Assembly: GCA_902618855.1 (NCBI GenBank)
Contig: CACNCD010000002.1
Span: 62,001 to 126,000, forward strand
Length of the DNA: 64,000 bases
Direction of reading: 5' to 3'
Source of the DNA: an uncultured Pelagibacteraceae bacterium
Lineage (GTDB): Bacteria > Pseudomonadota > Alphaproteobacteria > Pelagibacterales > Pelagibacteraceae
A program made the position numbers and the translations under genes. The first letter of the stretch is position 1, and every line of letters begins with the position of its first letter. The notes beneath the pieces are model-generated. The model searched no databases. It worked only from the letters and a program-made list of their open reading frames with translations, and was not told the origin of the DNA. Shown here one piece after another: positions 37,368-46,498 of this stretch.

Positions 37368-38729
37368 TTAGTCTGCAAATAGTTTTTCTGGTAACCACAA
37401 AGCAATCTCAGGAAAAATATACATTAAAACCATTGCGAATATAACAATGCCTAAGAATGGAATTATTCCTTTAAAAATTTCCATTAATTCTACATTTTGT
37501 GATTGAACACCTTTAAGATAATAAGCTGACATTGCCATGGGTGGGGTTAAAAAAGATGTTTGAAGGTTTAAGGCAATTAACATTGCAAATAAATATGGGT
37601 TGACACCAAAAAATTCGACTAAAGGTAAAAAAATTGGAACGAAAATTATTAAAATCTCTGTCCATTCTAAAGGCCATCCTAATAAAAAAATAATTAATTG
37701 TGTCAAAACTAAAAATTGCCATGGCGCCATGTCAATCGATTTGAAAAAATGTTCAAAAACCTCATGTCCTCCTAAATAAGAAAAAACAGATGCAAATGTC
37801 CAAGAACCTACGAACAACCACATAATCATAGCTGAAGTTTTTGCTGTAAGAAAAACTGCATCTTTGAAATTGTCCCATTTTAATGTTTTGTAAAAAAATG
37901 CTAGCACTATTGAACCAAAAGCACCTACAGCAGCTGCTTCTGCTGGAGTAGCCAAACCTGCTAAAATAGTGCCTAATACAAGTAATATTAACGTAAAAAG
38001 AGGAACAAATGATACGAAAACCTCTTTAATAATTTTTCCTATTGGAGGTATTTCCTCTTTACTTGGTTTAGGAGCAACCTTAGGATTTATAAGTGCCAAT
38101 GATACAGAATATAAAATATATAGAAATGCTAGTAGAAGACCTGGAAATATTGCAGCTGCGAACAGTCTCAAAGGAGATAGTTGAGCAATTACAGAATAAA
38201 CTATTAACATAATACTTGGTGGAATAAGTATTCCAAGACATCCTCCTGCACAAATTACTCCGGATGAGAATTTTTTGTCATATCCAGCTTTTATCATAGC
38301 TGGCCATGCCAATAATCCCATTAGAGTAACAACAGCACCAATAATCCCAGTTGCTGTTGAAAATAGCGCACAAGTTATAAGGGCTGCCACAGCCATTGAG
38401 GCAGGAAGTTTATGTGAAGCTAGTCTGATAGCAAAAAATAATCTTGATACTATTCCTGCTCTTTCTACTAAATATCCCATGAACAAAAATAAGGGCACAG
38501 CAGTCAAAACATTATTATCCATAACCGTGTAAGTGTTTTGAACAAACAATTTAAAAATTCTATTATCAAACAAATGTTCCATCAACGCCCAATCAAAATA
38601 AGCGTAATACCCAAAACCTATACCTACTGCCATTAGTGTAAAAGCAATAGGGAATCCTAATAATACTGCACCTAAAAAGAATACGAGCATAATCATTGCT
38701 ACTGCTGGATCAGGTATATAGAAATACAT
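37368..38729 (-). CDS. dctM: TRAP transporter large permease (DctM family)
   Basis: 453 aa, many TM helices; ICAGGCLGILIPPSIMLIVYSV motif. Confidence 0.93.
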   Translation of the reverse strand: MYFYIPDPAVAMIMLVFFLGAVLLGFPIAFTLMAVGIGFGYYAYFDWALMEHLFDNRIFKLFVQNTYTVMDNNVLTAVPLFLFMGYLVERAGIVSRLFFAIRLASHKLPASMAVAALITCALFSTATGIIGAVVTLMGLLAWPAMIKAGYDKKFSSGVICAGGCLGILIPPSIMLIVYSVIAQLSPLRLFAAAIFPGLLLAFLYILYSVSLALINPKVAPKPSKEEIPPIGKIIKEVFVSFVPLFTLILLVLGTILAGLATPAEAAAVGAFGSIVLAFFYKTLKWDNFKDAVFLTAKTSAMIMWLFVGSWTFASVFSYLGGHEVFEHFFKSIDMAPWQFLVLTQLIIFLLGWPLEWTEILIIFVPIFLPLVEFFGVNPYLFAMLIALNLQTSFLTPPMAMSAYYLKGVQSQNVELMEIFKGIIPFLGIVIFAMVLMYIFPEIALWLPEKLFAD

Positions 38730-38733
38730 GACG

Positions 38734-39297
38734 TTACTTTCCTTGTTTCTTCATTAGCAATTGCTCTGTCTCCATAGAAACAACAATTCTCTCTGGCCAC
38801 TGTTTTTCTTTAATGCAAATTAAGCATTTCATTACTTCACTGATACCCTGTAAAGTTAAAAAAAATCCTGAAAGTGGAATTAATGACTTTGCCATATAAA
38901 TTTGTATTTGGGCAGGGCTACTCCAGCTTGTTTCTTGTACACGCCATGCTAAGGCAGCGTAATCATAACCGTAAAACGTTAAAGCAAGTACACCTGGGAA
39001 AAAAAATACGATATATAAAACCAAATCCAATCTTGCTTGTTTAGTTGGTTTCATCAATCTATACAATACATCTCCTCTTACATGTGCCGCTGTAGCCAAA
39101 GTGTATGCGCCTGCCATCATAAATATTGCACCATACATTTGAAGACTAAAATCAAAGTTCCATAAGGTCGGCTTATTGAATGCATATGCCATTACTACTT
39201 CATAACAAGTTCCGAGGCATAAAATAAGTATACACCAAGAAAAAGATTTACCTACTTTAATGCTAAGTTGATCAATAAAATTTATGTATTTTTTCAT
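38734..39297 (-). CDS. dctQ: TRAP transporter small permease (DctQ family)
   Basis: 187 aa, 4 predicted TM helices; between dctM and dctP. Confidence 0.88.
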   Translation of the reverse strand: MKKYINFIDQLSIKVGKSFSWCILILCLGTCYEVVMAYAFNKPTLWNFDFSLQMYGAIFMMAGAYTLATAAHVRGDVLYRLMKPTKQARLDLVLYIVFFFPGVLALTFYGYDYAALAWRVQETSWSSPAQIQIYMAKSLIPLSGFFLTLQGISEVMKCLICIKEKQWPERIVVSMETEQLLMKKQGK

Positions 39298-39329
39298 AAA
39301 GACTTAAACATACAACACAATAGAAATTA

Positions 39330-39368
39330 GTCTAAAAAAAAATGGGGGTTATAATAAACCCCCATTTT
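39330..39368 (-). terminator. Intrinsic terminator between dctP and dctQ
   Basis: Minus strand AAAATGGGGGTT-TATTAT-AACCCCCATTTT (12-bp perfect stem, 39339-39368) followed by a T tract. Confidence 0.88.
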
Positions 39369-39387
39369 CTATAATATTTTAAAATAT

Positions 39388-40566
39388 TTAAATCTTTACG
39401 TTGCCTAAAGATCCAAACTCATTCTCATAAGCCAACCTGTAGTTTGGTTGATTCATAAGAAGATATTTCATTACTGTTTTTGCATATTTCTTCTGTGAAT
39501 CCACAATTTTCTTGAAGAATGGATCTTTCGCAGAAAATTCACCAACTACTTTATCCCATCCTTTCAATTGTTCAGAAAGAATTGCATCAGAAGTCTGATA
39601 AACATTAACGCCATGTTCATTCATCAACTTACTTAAATCTGCAGAATAACGAACTAAAGCTTTAAAGTAGTTATCACTATTTGCACTACCAGCAGCGTAC
39701 TTTAAGATTGCTTGGTGTCTTGGTGATAAACTATTTAGTCTTTTTTTATTGATACAAATTTCAAACATCTCCTGAGATTGGTGAAAACTTCCTAAATGAT
39801 AATGCTTGGATACATCCTGCATACCAAATTGTGAGTCTGATGTTGGGTTATTAAACTCCGCAGCATCAATAAGACCAGTCTTCATAGCTGGTTGTATTTC
39901 TCCACCTGGAAGTTGTCTTACCACCATGCCCATTGCTGTAAGGACGTTAGTAGCCAATCCAACGGTTCTATACTTCATACCTGTTACATCAGAAACGTTT
40001 GTCACATTTTTCTTAAACCATCCAAAAGGCTGCGCTGGCATTGGCATATGGAAGTAACCTACATAGTCGAAGCCAACTTTTTTCAAAGTTTCTTCGTACA
40101 AAGCTCTACCTCCGCCGTATTCAATCCAACCCATTACTTCTTGGGATGATAATCCGTAAGATGGACCTGTTCCGAACAAGGAAGCAGCTGGATTTTTACC
40201 ATACCAATATGCTGTAACCCAATGTCCCATGTCTAGTGTACCATCGCTTACTGCTTGACCAATTTCAGATGTTTTCACAACTGAGCCAACTGGTTGCAAG
40301 TCAATTTTGAGTTCTCCACCTGACATTTCCTCAACCATTCTTGCATAGTCGCCAGCCATTTCAAAAAAAATGTTAGCACCGCTTGGCCATGCCGCTTGCA
40401 TTTTGAGAGTAACTTTTTTACCTCTCCCACCAAAGCCTCCCCCTTGCTGGTCACAACCTGCTAAAAAAGCACCTCCAGCTATCACAGCACCAGCTGTAGC
40501 TGCTTTCTTAAAAAATTTACGTCTTGAAGTAATTAAAGACTTCGCTGACTTCTTTTTTTTAATCAT
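39388..40566 (-). CDS. dctP: TRAP transporter substrate-binding protein (DctP family), Tat-type lipoprotein signal
   Basis: 392 aa; SRRKFFKKAATAGAVIAGGAFLAGC; GEIQPAMKTGLIDAAEFNNP typical of this subfamily. Confidence 0.92.
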   Translation of the reverse strand: MIKKKKSAKSLITSRRKFFKKAATAGAVIAGGAFLAGCDQQGGGFGGRGKKVTLKMQAAWPSGANIFFEMAGDYARMVEEMSGGELKIDLQPVGSVVKTSEIGQAVSDGTLDMGHWVTAYWYGKNPAASLFGTGPSYGLSSQEVMGWIEYGGGRALYEETLKKVGFDYVGYFHMPMPAQPFGWFKKNVTNVSDVTGMKYRTVGLATNVLTAMGMVVRQLPGGEIQPAMKTGLIDAAEFNNPTSDSQFGMQDVSKHYHLGSFHQSQEMFEICINKKRLNSLSPRHQAILKYAAGSANSDNYFKALVRYSADLSKLMNEHGVNVYQTSDAILSEQLKGWDKVVGEFSAKDPFFKKIVDSQKKYAKTVMKYLLMNQPNYRLAYENEFGSLGNVKI

Positions 40567-40578
40567 GATTTATTTCTC

Positions 40579-40669
40579 CTCTTAGTTAATTAACTTGATA
40601 ATTAAAGCACATATGCTTTTCTGAGTCCCGTGCTAATTAGTCAAATTCTAAATTATTTACAACTAAGAG
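40579..40669 (-). promoter_or_regulatory. Structured candidate cis-regulatory leader of the TRAP operon
   Basis: Outer stem CTCTTAGTT (40669-40661)/AACTAAGAG (40587-40579) overlapping the GAGGAG Shine-Dalgarno. Inner stem TTGA-c-TAATT-AGCAC [19-nt loop] GTGCT-tt-AATTA-TCAA (40644-40595). Confidence 0.6.
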
Positions 40670-40677
40670 TAGTATAA

Positions 40678-42051
40678 TTAATTTAAATCAAATATTTTTC
40701 CTGGATTCATAATATTATTTGGATCAATGGTTCTTTTAATGGATTTCATTAAAGGTAAATTATCTGCGTGTTGTTCCAATAAGTATTTTTTTTTATGTAG
40801 TCCAATTCCATGTTCTCCGGTAATTGTTCCATCAGACTCGAGACTTTTTTTAATCAAGATATCATTAAATTTTTTAATTTTTTCATATGCCTCTTTTTTT
40901 GAAGGATCATATGGAAGCATAACATGGAAATTTCCATCACCTAAATGACCAACCATTGGACCTCTTAATCCAAGTTTTTTAACCTCGGTCTCTGCGAACT
41001 TAACACATTCAGTAATTTTAGAAATTGGAACACAAATATCAGTTGTGTATACCCTTCCATTGTTAATAAGTGCTTTAACAGAGTACCAAGCATCCCATCT
41101 TGCTCTCCACATTTTATTTCTTTTTTCTAATGTATCGGCCCACTTAAAATCGCTACCACCATTATTTTTTGAAAGTTCATCTACAATTTTAATTTGCTCT
41201 TTGTTTGAAATTTCATCTCCATGAAACTCGAAAAATAATGTAGGTAAAGGTTTTACATCTTCTAATTTTGAATAATTAATACTTATATCCATTTGATCTT
41301 TATTAAGCATTTCAATTCTTGCTATAGGTATACCATATTGAATTACTTCTTGTGCTGTCTTTACTGCATTCTCAAGTTCTTTAAATTGACAAATAGCACT
41401 AATTATATTTTCTGGAATAGGTGATAATCTTAATTGAATTTCTGTTATAATACCCAACGTTCCCTCTGATCCAATAAACAAATTTGTTAAATTGTATCCT
41501 GCAGAAGTTTTTTTTGCTCGACCCCCAGTATTAATTATATCTCCGTTTGGTAAAATAACTGTTAATCCTGTTATTACCGATTTCATTGTCCCATATTTTA
41601 CTGCCATTGTTCCTGAAGCAGATGTAGACGCCATTCCTCCTATAGCAGCATTTGCTCCTGGATCTATTGGAAAAAATACACCATCTTCACGCAGATATTC
41701 ATTAAGTTGTTCTCTGGTTACACAAGCTTGAACTCTGCAATCAAAATCCTCGGTGTTCACCACTAGCACTTTATTCATCTTTTCAAGTGAGATAGTTATT
41801 CCTTTATCATTGCCTACTGCATGGCCTTCTAAAGAAGTTCCAGTACCAAATGGAACTACTGGTACTTTATTTTCATTACACAACTTTAAAATTAGAGATA
41901 CTTCTTCATTAGTTTCGGGAAAAACTACCGCCTCCGAAAGTACTGGATCATAGGTATCTTCGCCTCTAGCATAATTTGCTCTTGTTGACTCTGATTGAGA
42001 AAATCTATCGTTGAGAATTTTTTTGAGCTGGTTTTGAAGGTTTAAATTCAT
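40678..42051 (-). CDS. FAD-linked 2-hydroxyacid dehydrogenase/oxidase (GlcD / D-lactate dehydrogenase family)
   Basis: 457 aa; VVPFGTGTSLEGHAVG FAD-binding, DPGANAAIGGMASTSASGT, GTITGEHGIGLHKKKYL. Confidence 0.9.
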   Translation of the reverse strand: MNLNLQNQLKKILNDRFSQSESTRANYARGEDTYDPVLSEAVVFPETNEEVSLILKLCNENKVPVVPFGTGTSLEGHAVGNDKGITISLEKMNKVLVVNTEDFDCRVQACVTREQLNEYLREDGVFFPIDPGANAAIGGMASTSASGTMAVKYGTMKSVITGLTVILPNGDIINTGGRAKKTSAGYNLTNLFIGSEGTLGIITEIQLRLSPIPENIISAICQFKELENAVKTAQEVIQYGIPIARIEMLNKDQMDISINYSKLEDVKPLPTLFFEFHGDEISNKEQIKIVDELSKNNGGSDFKWADTLEKRNKMWRARWDAWYSVKALINNGRVYTTDICVPISKITECVKFAETEVKKLGLRGPMVGHLGDGNFHVMLPYDPSKKEAYEKIKKFNDILIKKSLESDGTITGEHGIGLHKKKYLLEQHADNLPLMKSIKRTIDPNNIMNPGKIFDLN

Positions 42052-42093
42052 TAAAATATATTATTAAAAAAAAAATGTAAAATATATGGCTAA

Positions 42094-43257
42094 TTAACCA
42101 AGCATTTTTTTAATATTTTCAATCGCTTGGGAAATATTGTCTTGTGAAGCAGCAAAACTAAACCTAACATAATCTTTGGCTTTTTTACCAAACGAAGTTC
42201 CTGGCACAATTGCAACTCCAGCTTCATGAAGACATTTTTTTGCAAATTCTTCACCATTCATTCCAGTCTCTATTACATTGGGGAAAGCATAAAATGCACC
42301 ACCTGGCAAACTACAAACAATACCTTTTATGCTATTAAGACCTTCATAAATTAATTTTCTTCTTTTTGTAAATTTTTCCATCATAAAATTTATTGAATCG
42401 TCTGGTCCATCAAGAGCAGCAATAGCGCCGAATTGAATAGCTGCATTTACACAGGAATGATTATTCACACAAAATTTTATTACTTGATCTATGAGTTTTT
42501 CTGGCCATACAGCCCATCCTAATCTCCAACCTGTCATTGAGTATGCTTTACTCCATCCGTCTAGAACAATTAATCTATCATATAAAAAAGTATAATCAAA
42601 AAAGGATGGCATTTTCTTTCCATCAAAAATTTGTCTACTATAAATTTCATCACTTAAAATAGCAACGTGTGGAAATTTTTTTAATCCTTCAGCTAACTCA
42701 TCAATTTTATTTTTTTCGGTAAAAGCTCCAGTAGGATTGTTTGGATTATTTAAAATTATCAATCTAGTATTTTCATTAATTAAAGAAAGTATTTTTTGGG
42801 GATTAATTGAAAAATCATTGTTTTCAAGCATATCTATTGGGACAGCTTTTGCGCCTGTATAATTTATCATTGACTCATATATAGGAAATCCTGGATCAGG
42901 ATAAATTATTTCAGCACCAGGCTCGCCAAAGAGTGTTATTGCATAATACATCGTCGGTTTTCCACCAGGCATAATAATCACTCTCTCAGGATCAATTTCT
43001 GTGCTGTAAAGCTTTTTAATTTTTCTTGTAACAGCTTCTCTACATTCAATTATTCCATTTGGTAAAACATACCCATGATGACCTTCATCTAATGCTTTTT
43101 TTGTAGCCTCAACAACATGTTTTGGAGATTTAAAATCTGGTTGACCAACACTCAAATGAATTATTTTTTTTCCTTGTGCTTCTAACTTTTTTGCCTCGGC
43201 TAAAATTTTAAACGCTGTTTCGGTTCCTAATCTCTCAAGATTTTTTGCTAATTTCAT
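42094..43257 (-). CDS. PLP-dependent class I/II aminotransferase
   Basis: 387 aa; NNPNNPTGAF, SDEIYSRQIF, DGWSKAYSMTGWRLGW (PLP Lys). Confidence 0.92.
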   Translation of the reverse strand: MKLAKNLERLGTETAFKILAEAKKLEAQGKKIIHLSVGQPDFKSPKHVVEATKKALDEGHHGYVLPNGIIECREAVTRKIKKLYSTEIDPERVIIMPGGKPTMYYAITLFGEPGAEIIYPDPGFPIYESMINYTGAKAVPIDMLENNDFSINPQKILSLINENTRLIILNNPNNPTGAFTEKNKIDELAEGLKKFPHVAILSDEIYSRQIFDGKKMPSFFDYTFLYDRLIVLDGWSKAYSMTGWRLGWAVWPEKLIDQVIKFCVNNHSCVNAAIQFGAIAALDGPDDSINFMMEKFTKRRKLIYEGLNSIKGIVCSLPGGAFYAFPNVIETGMNGEEFAKKCLHEAGVAIVPGTSFGKKAKDYVRFSFAASQDNISQAIENIKKMLG

Positions 43258-43261
43258 TTTA

Positions 43262-44410
43262 TTATCTATATGCTAATTTTGAAGAATTGAGCTCTTTTAA
43301 ATTTTTACAGCCCATCAGTTTCATATTTCTCTTTATTTCGTTATGCATATTTTGAAGCATTTTTTCAACACCTTTTTGCCCACCGGCACTCAAACTAAAA
43401 AGATAACCTTTGCCAAAGCTACATGCTTTTGCACCAGCTGCTAATGCTTTTATGACATGAGTTCCTCTTCTAATGCCACCATCTAAAATTATTTCAACTT
43501 TATCGCCAAATTTATCTGAAATTTCTTTTATTTGATCAAAAGGTGATAGTGAGCCATCTAATTGTCTACCGCCATGATTTGATATCATTACTGCTGTACA
43601 ACCTATATCTATTGCACGCTCTACATCTTCTAAACTCATTATACCTTTTAGAGCGAACGGACCATTCCATTTTTTAACGATATACTCAGCATCTTTCCAG
43701 TTCATCCCTGGATCATATTGCTCATTTATATACTCAATTACAGATTTTGTAATGTTTGTACCTTTATCTGTTTTATTTTTAACATTTGATAACTCAAACT
43801 TTTTGTTAGTAAAATAGTCAAAAACCCATTTAGGTTTTACTGCAAAATCAACCAGACTCTTAAAAGTAAGCTTTGGAGGTGTTGTAAAACCTGTTCTATG
43901 ATCTCTTTCTCTATTTCCAGCAACTATAGTATCTACAGTTAAACATAAACCGTCAAAGTTAGCTCTTTTACATCTTTCTACAAGATCGTCTGTAATTGAC
44001 TTATCTTTATGAACATATAATTGAAACAATTTAGGTCCACTTGAAATATTAGATATTTCTTCAATAGAGGTATTTGCCATAGTTGACATACTATACATAG
44101 TGCCAAATTTTTCTGCAGCTCTTGCTGAGGCTTTATCTCCATCAGGATGATACAATCTTTGCATAGCTGTTGGTGAGAGAAAAAGTGGCATATTTATTTT
44201 ACGGCCAAATATTGTTGTTGTAAGGTCAGGATTTTCAACACCATTTAAAACATTTGGTATCAAATCACAGGAATTAAAAGAATTTGTATTTCTTTTTAAA
44301 GTTATTTCGTCGTCAGATCCACCATCAATATAATGAAAAATTGGTGAGGGTAATTTCTTTTTAGCTAATATTCTAAAATCATCGAAATTATGACAGTCAT
44401 CAAGATCCAT
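43262..44410 (-). CDS. FMN-dependent alpha-hydroxyacid dehydrogenase (LldD-like), copy 2
   Basis: 382 aa; ISNHGGRQLDGSLSPFDQ; paralog of the next gene. Confidence 0.92.
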   Translation of the reverse strand: MDLDDCHNFDDFRILAKKKLPSPIFHYIDGGSDDEITLKRNTNSFNSCDLIPNVLNGVENPDLTTTIFGRKINMPLFLSPTAMQRLYHPDGDKASARAAEKFGTMYSMSTMANTSIEEISNISSGPKLFQLYVHKDKSITDDLVERCKRANFDGLCLTVDTIVAGNRERDHRTGFTTPPKLTFKSLVDFAVKPKWVFDYFTNKKFELSNVKNKTDKGTNITKSVIEYINEQYDPGMNWKDAEYIVKKWNGPFALKGIMSLEDVERAIDIGCTAVMISNHGGRQLDGSLSPFDQIKEISDKFGDKVEIILDGGIRRGTHVIKALAAGAKACSFGKGYLFSLSAGGQKGVEKMLQNMHNEIKRNMKLMGCKNLKELNSSKLAYR

Positions 44411-45560
44411 TTTTCCTAAATCTTAAATTACTTCTACTTAAGTCACTTATTTTAGTACATCCCATTAATTTCATATCTCGTTCTAGTTCAGCTTTATATT
44501 GACCTAAAGCTCTCTCGACGCCAGCTTGACCTGCTGCAGCTAATGCATAAAGATAAAGTCTTCCTCCAGAGCAGGCCTTTGCACCTATTGACAAGGCTTT
44601 AAGCATATGGGTTCCTCTTTGAAATCCTCCTTCGCAAATAACATCAATTTTATCGCCAACAGCATCTACAATTTCTGACAATTGATCAAATGGAGATCTT
44701 GATCCATCAAGTTGTCTTCCTCCGTGATTTGAAACCATTATTCCAGTGCATCCAATATCGACTGCTTTTTTTGCATCTTCAACACTCATTACACCTTTGA
44801 GTGCAAAATGACCTCCCCATTGAGAACATAATTTCTCTGCATCTTTCCAATTCATAGATTGATCCAACATAGTAGAAAAATAATTACCTATTGAAGTATT
44901 AGTGCTAGTACCTTCTTTTACATAATCTTGGAGATGTGGTAGTTCAAACTTACCTTTTGTTAAATAGTTTATCCCCCACATTGGTTTTATAGCAAAACTA
45001 AACAAGCTTGATAATGTAAGTTTAGGGGGAGACGTAAATCCAGTTCTTAGATCTCTTTCTCTATTTCCTCCTGTTATGGTATCTACCGTTAATGCCATAA
45101 CATCAAACTTAGCAGCCTTAGCCCTCTCTAAACAAGAGTCATTTAAACCTCTATCTTTATGAAAATAAAATTGAAACATTTTTGGAGTATCAATCATAGA
45201 AGATATTTCCTCTACACTTACAGTCGCTAAAGCCGAAACCCCAAACATGGTATTAAATTTTTGTGCAGCTTTTCCAACAGCTCTTTCTCCATCGTAATGA
45301 AAAAGTCTTTGTAACGCTGTAGGAGCACAATAAAAAGGAAGGTCAATTTTTTTTCCAAAAATAGTTGTTGAAAGATCCACATTCTCAACTCCTCTCAGCA
45401 CATTTGGGACTAAGTCTACATCATTAAAAGCACTAGTATTCCTTTTATAGGTAATTTCATCATCAGCAGCCCCATCAATGTAATGAAAAATTGGGGATGG
45501 TAATTTTTTCTCAGCTAACTTTCTAAAGTCATAAAAGTTATGACAGTCTTTTAATCTCAT
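44400..45560 (-). CDS. FMN-dependent alpha-hydroxyacid dehydrogenase (LldD-like), copy 1
   Basis: 386 aa; VSNHGGRQLDGSRSPFDQ. Confidence 0.92.
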   Translation of the reverse strand: MRLKDCHNFYDFRKLAEKKLPSPIFHYIDGAADDEITYKRNTSAFNDVDLVPNVLRGVENVDLSTTIFGKKIDLPFYCAPTALQRLFHYDGERAVGKAAQKFNTMFGVSALATVSVEEISSMIDTPKMFQFYFHKDRGLNDSCLERAKAAKFDVMALTVDTITGGNRERDLRTGFTSPPKLTLSSLFSFAIKPMWGINYLTKGKFELPHLQDYVKEGTSTNTSIGNYFSTMLDQSMNWKDAEKLCSQWGGHFALKGVMSVEDAKKAVDIGCTGIMVSNHGGRQLDGSRSPFDQLSEIVDAVGDKIDVICEGGFQRGTHMLKALSIGAKACSGGRLYLYALAAAGQAGVERALGQYKAELERDMKLMGCTKISDLSRSNLRFRKNGS

Positions 45561-45568
45561 AATTAATT

Positions 45569-46096
45569 TTAGAATTTTTTAAGAAAATTAAACATATAAC
45601 TATTTGCCCCAGGATTTTTATCTCCTAAACTCGCGTTAGATATATGGTTGTAAGATATGCCAAATTGACTTTCTCTAGGTAATTCTAACGATATTTGTAC
45701 TTCACTTTTAAATTCAACTAAATGTCCCAAATCCTTTCCATCTCCTTGATTATATACTCCCGGGGTAAAGCTTGGTGTAATATTAATATTACCAACTTTA
45801 TACATTGCCTGTACACCTGTATAAAAATAGCTTGAATTATCCTGAGTAATTAATGCTCCTGTAATTGGTGATAATGTTCCTAAAAAACTATCTCTTAAAA
45901 GATTCTCATTTTGATGTTGAAAACCAATTATTTGTGATCTTTTTCCATCATCGCTAAAATCAAACATACCTGTGAAAATACTAATTTCATGTTGTTTATC
46001 TGAAATTTTTTTTGTTTCTTCGCTTTTCAAAGGTGATGACACTAGTAATAAAATTACAAAAAAGAAAAAATATTTATTAATAATTTTTGTTTTCAT
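45569..46096 (-). CDS. PagL-like lipid A 3-O-deacylase / acyloxyacyl hydrolase-related outer membrane protein
   Basis: Signal peptide, beta-barrel-like pattern, C-terminal ISYNHISNASLGDKNPGANSY (His-x-Ser motif region of PagL). Confidence 0.72.
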   Translation of the reverse strand: MKTKIINKYFFFFVILLLVSSPLKSEETKKISDKQHEISIFTGMFDFSDDGKRSQIIGFQHQNENLLRDSFLGTLSPITGALITQDNSSYFYTGVQAMYKVGNINITPSFTPGVYNQGDGKDLGHLVEFKSEVQISLELPRESQFGISYNHISNASLGDKNPGANSYMFNFLKKF

Positions 46097-46126
46097 AAAA
46101 AGTTAATGTTTTTTTTATATATACAA

Positions 46127-46498
46127 CTAAACTTTTCTAAATACCAATTTTTTAAGTATTATTGCACCTCCTATTAAAAATAACAATACCGGCAATCCCC
46201 ATAGAATAAACGTATTTTTATTCAAATTTGTGTCGTAAACAATCCATTCTCCATATTTTTCTATTAGTAAATCATAGATTTCTTTCTCATTTAAACCTTC
46301 ATTGATTTTTTTATTTATAAGAAGTTTCATACTCACCGCAAAATCGGATTGAGAGTCATAAATTGATTGACCTTGACAGATTAGACACCTTAAATTTTTT
46401 GAAATCTTTAATTCTAACTGATCATTACTTTTGGCAAGAGCAACATTGTTAATATTAAAAATAAAAAATAATATGAAAAGAAATTTTAGTATTTTCAT
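46127..46498 (-). CDS. ccmH: Cytochrome c-type biogenesis protein CcmH
   Basis: 123 aa; LRCLICQGQSIYDSQSDFA (LRCxxCQ). Confidence 0.95.
   Translation of the reverse strand: MKILKFLFILFFIFNINNVALAKSNDQLELKISKNLRCLICQGQSIYDSQSDFAVSMKLLINKKINEGLNEKEIYDLLIEKYGEWIVYDTNLNKNTFILWGLPVLLFLIGGAIILKKLVFRKV

Noticed and set aside
37367-37405. N-terminal extension of the amidase in the ORF track (MLCGYQKNYLQTN)
   Set aside because: Non-ATG start inside dctM; the ATG at 37366 matches the family N-terminus.
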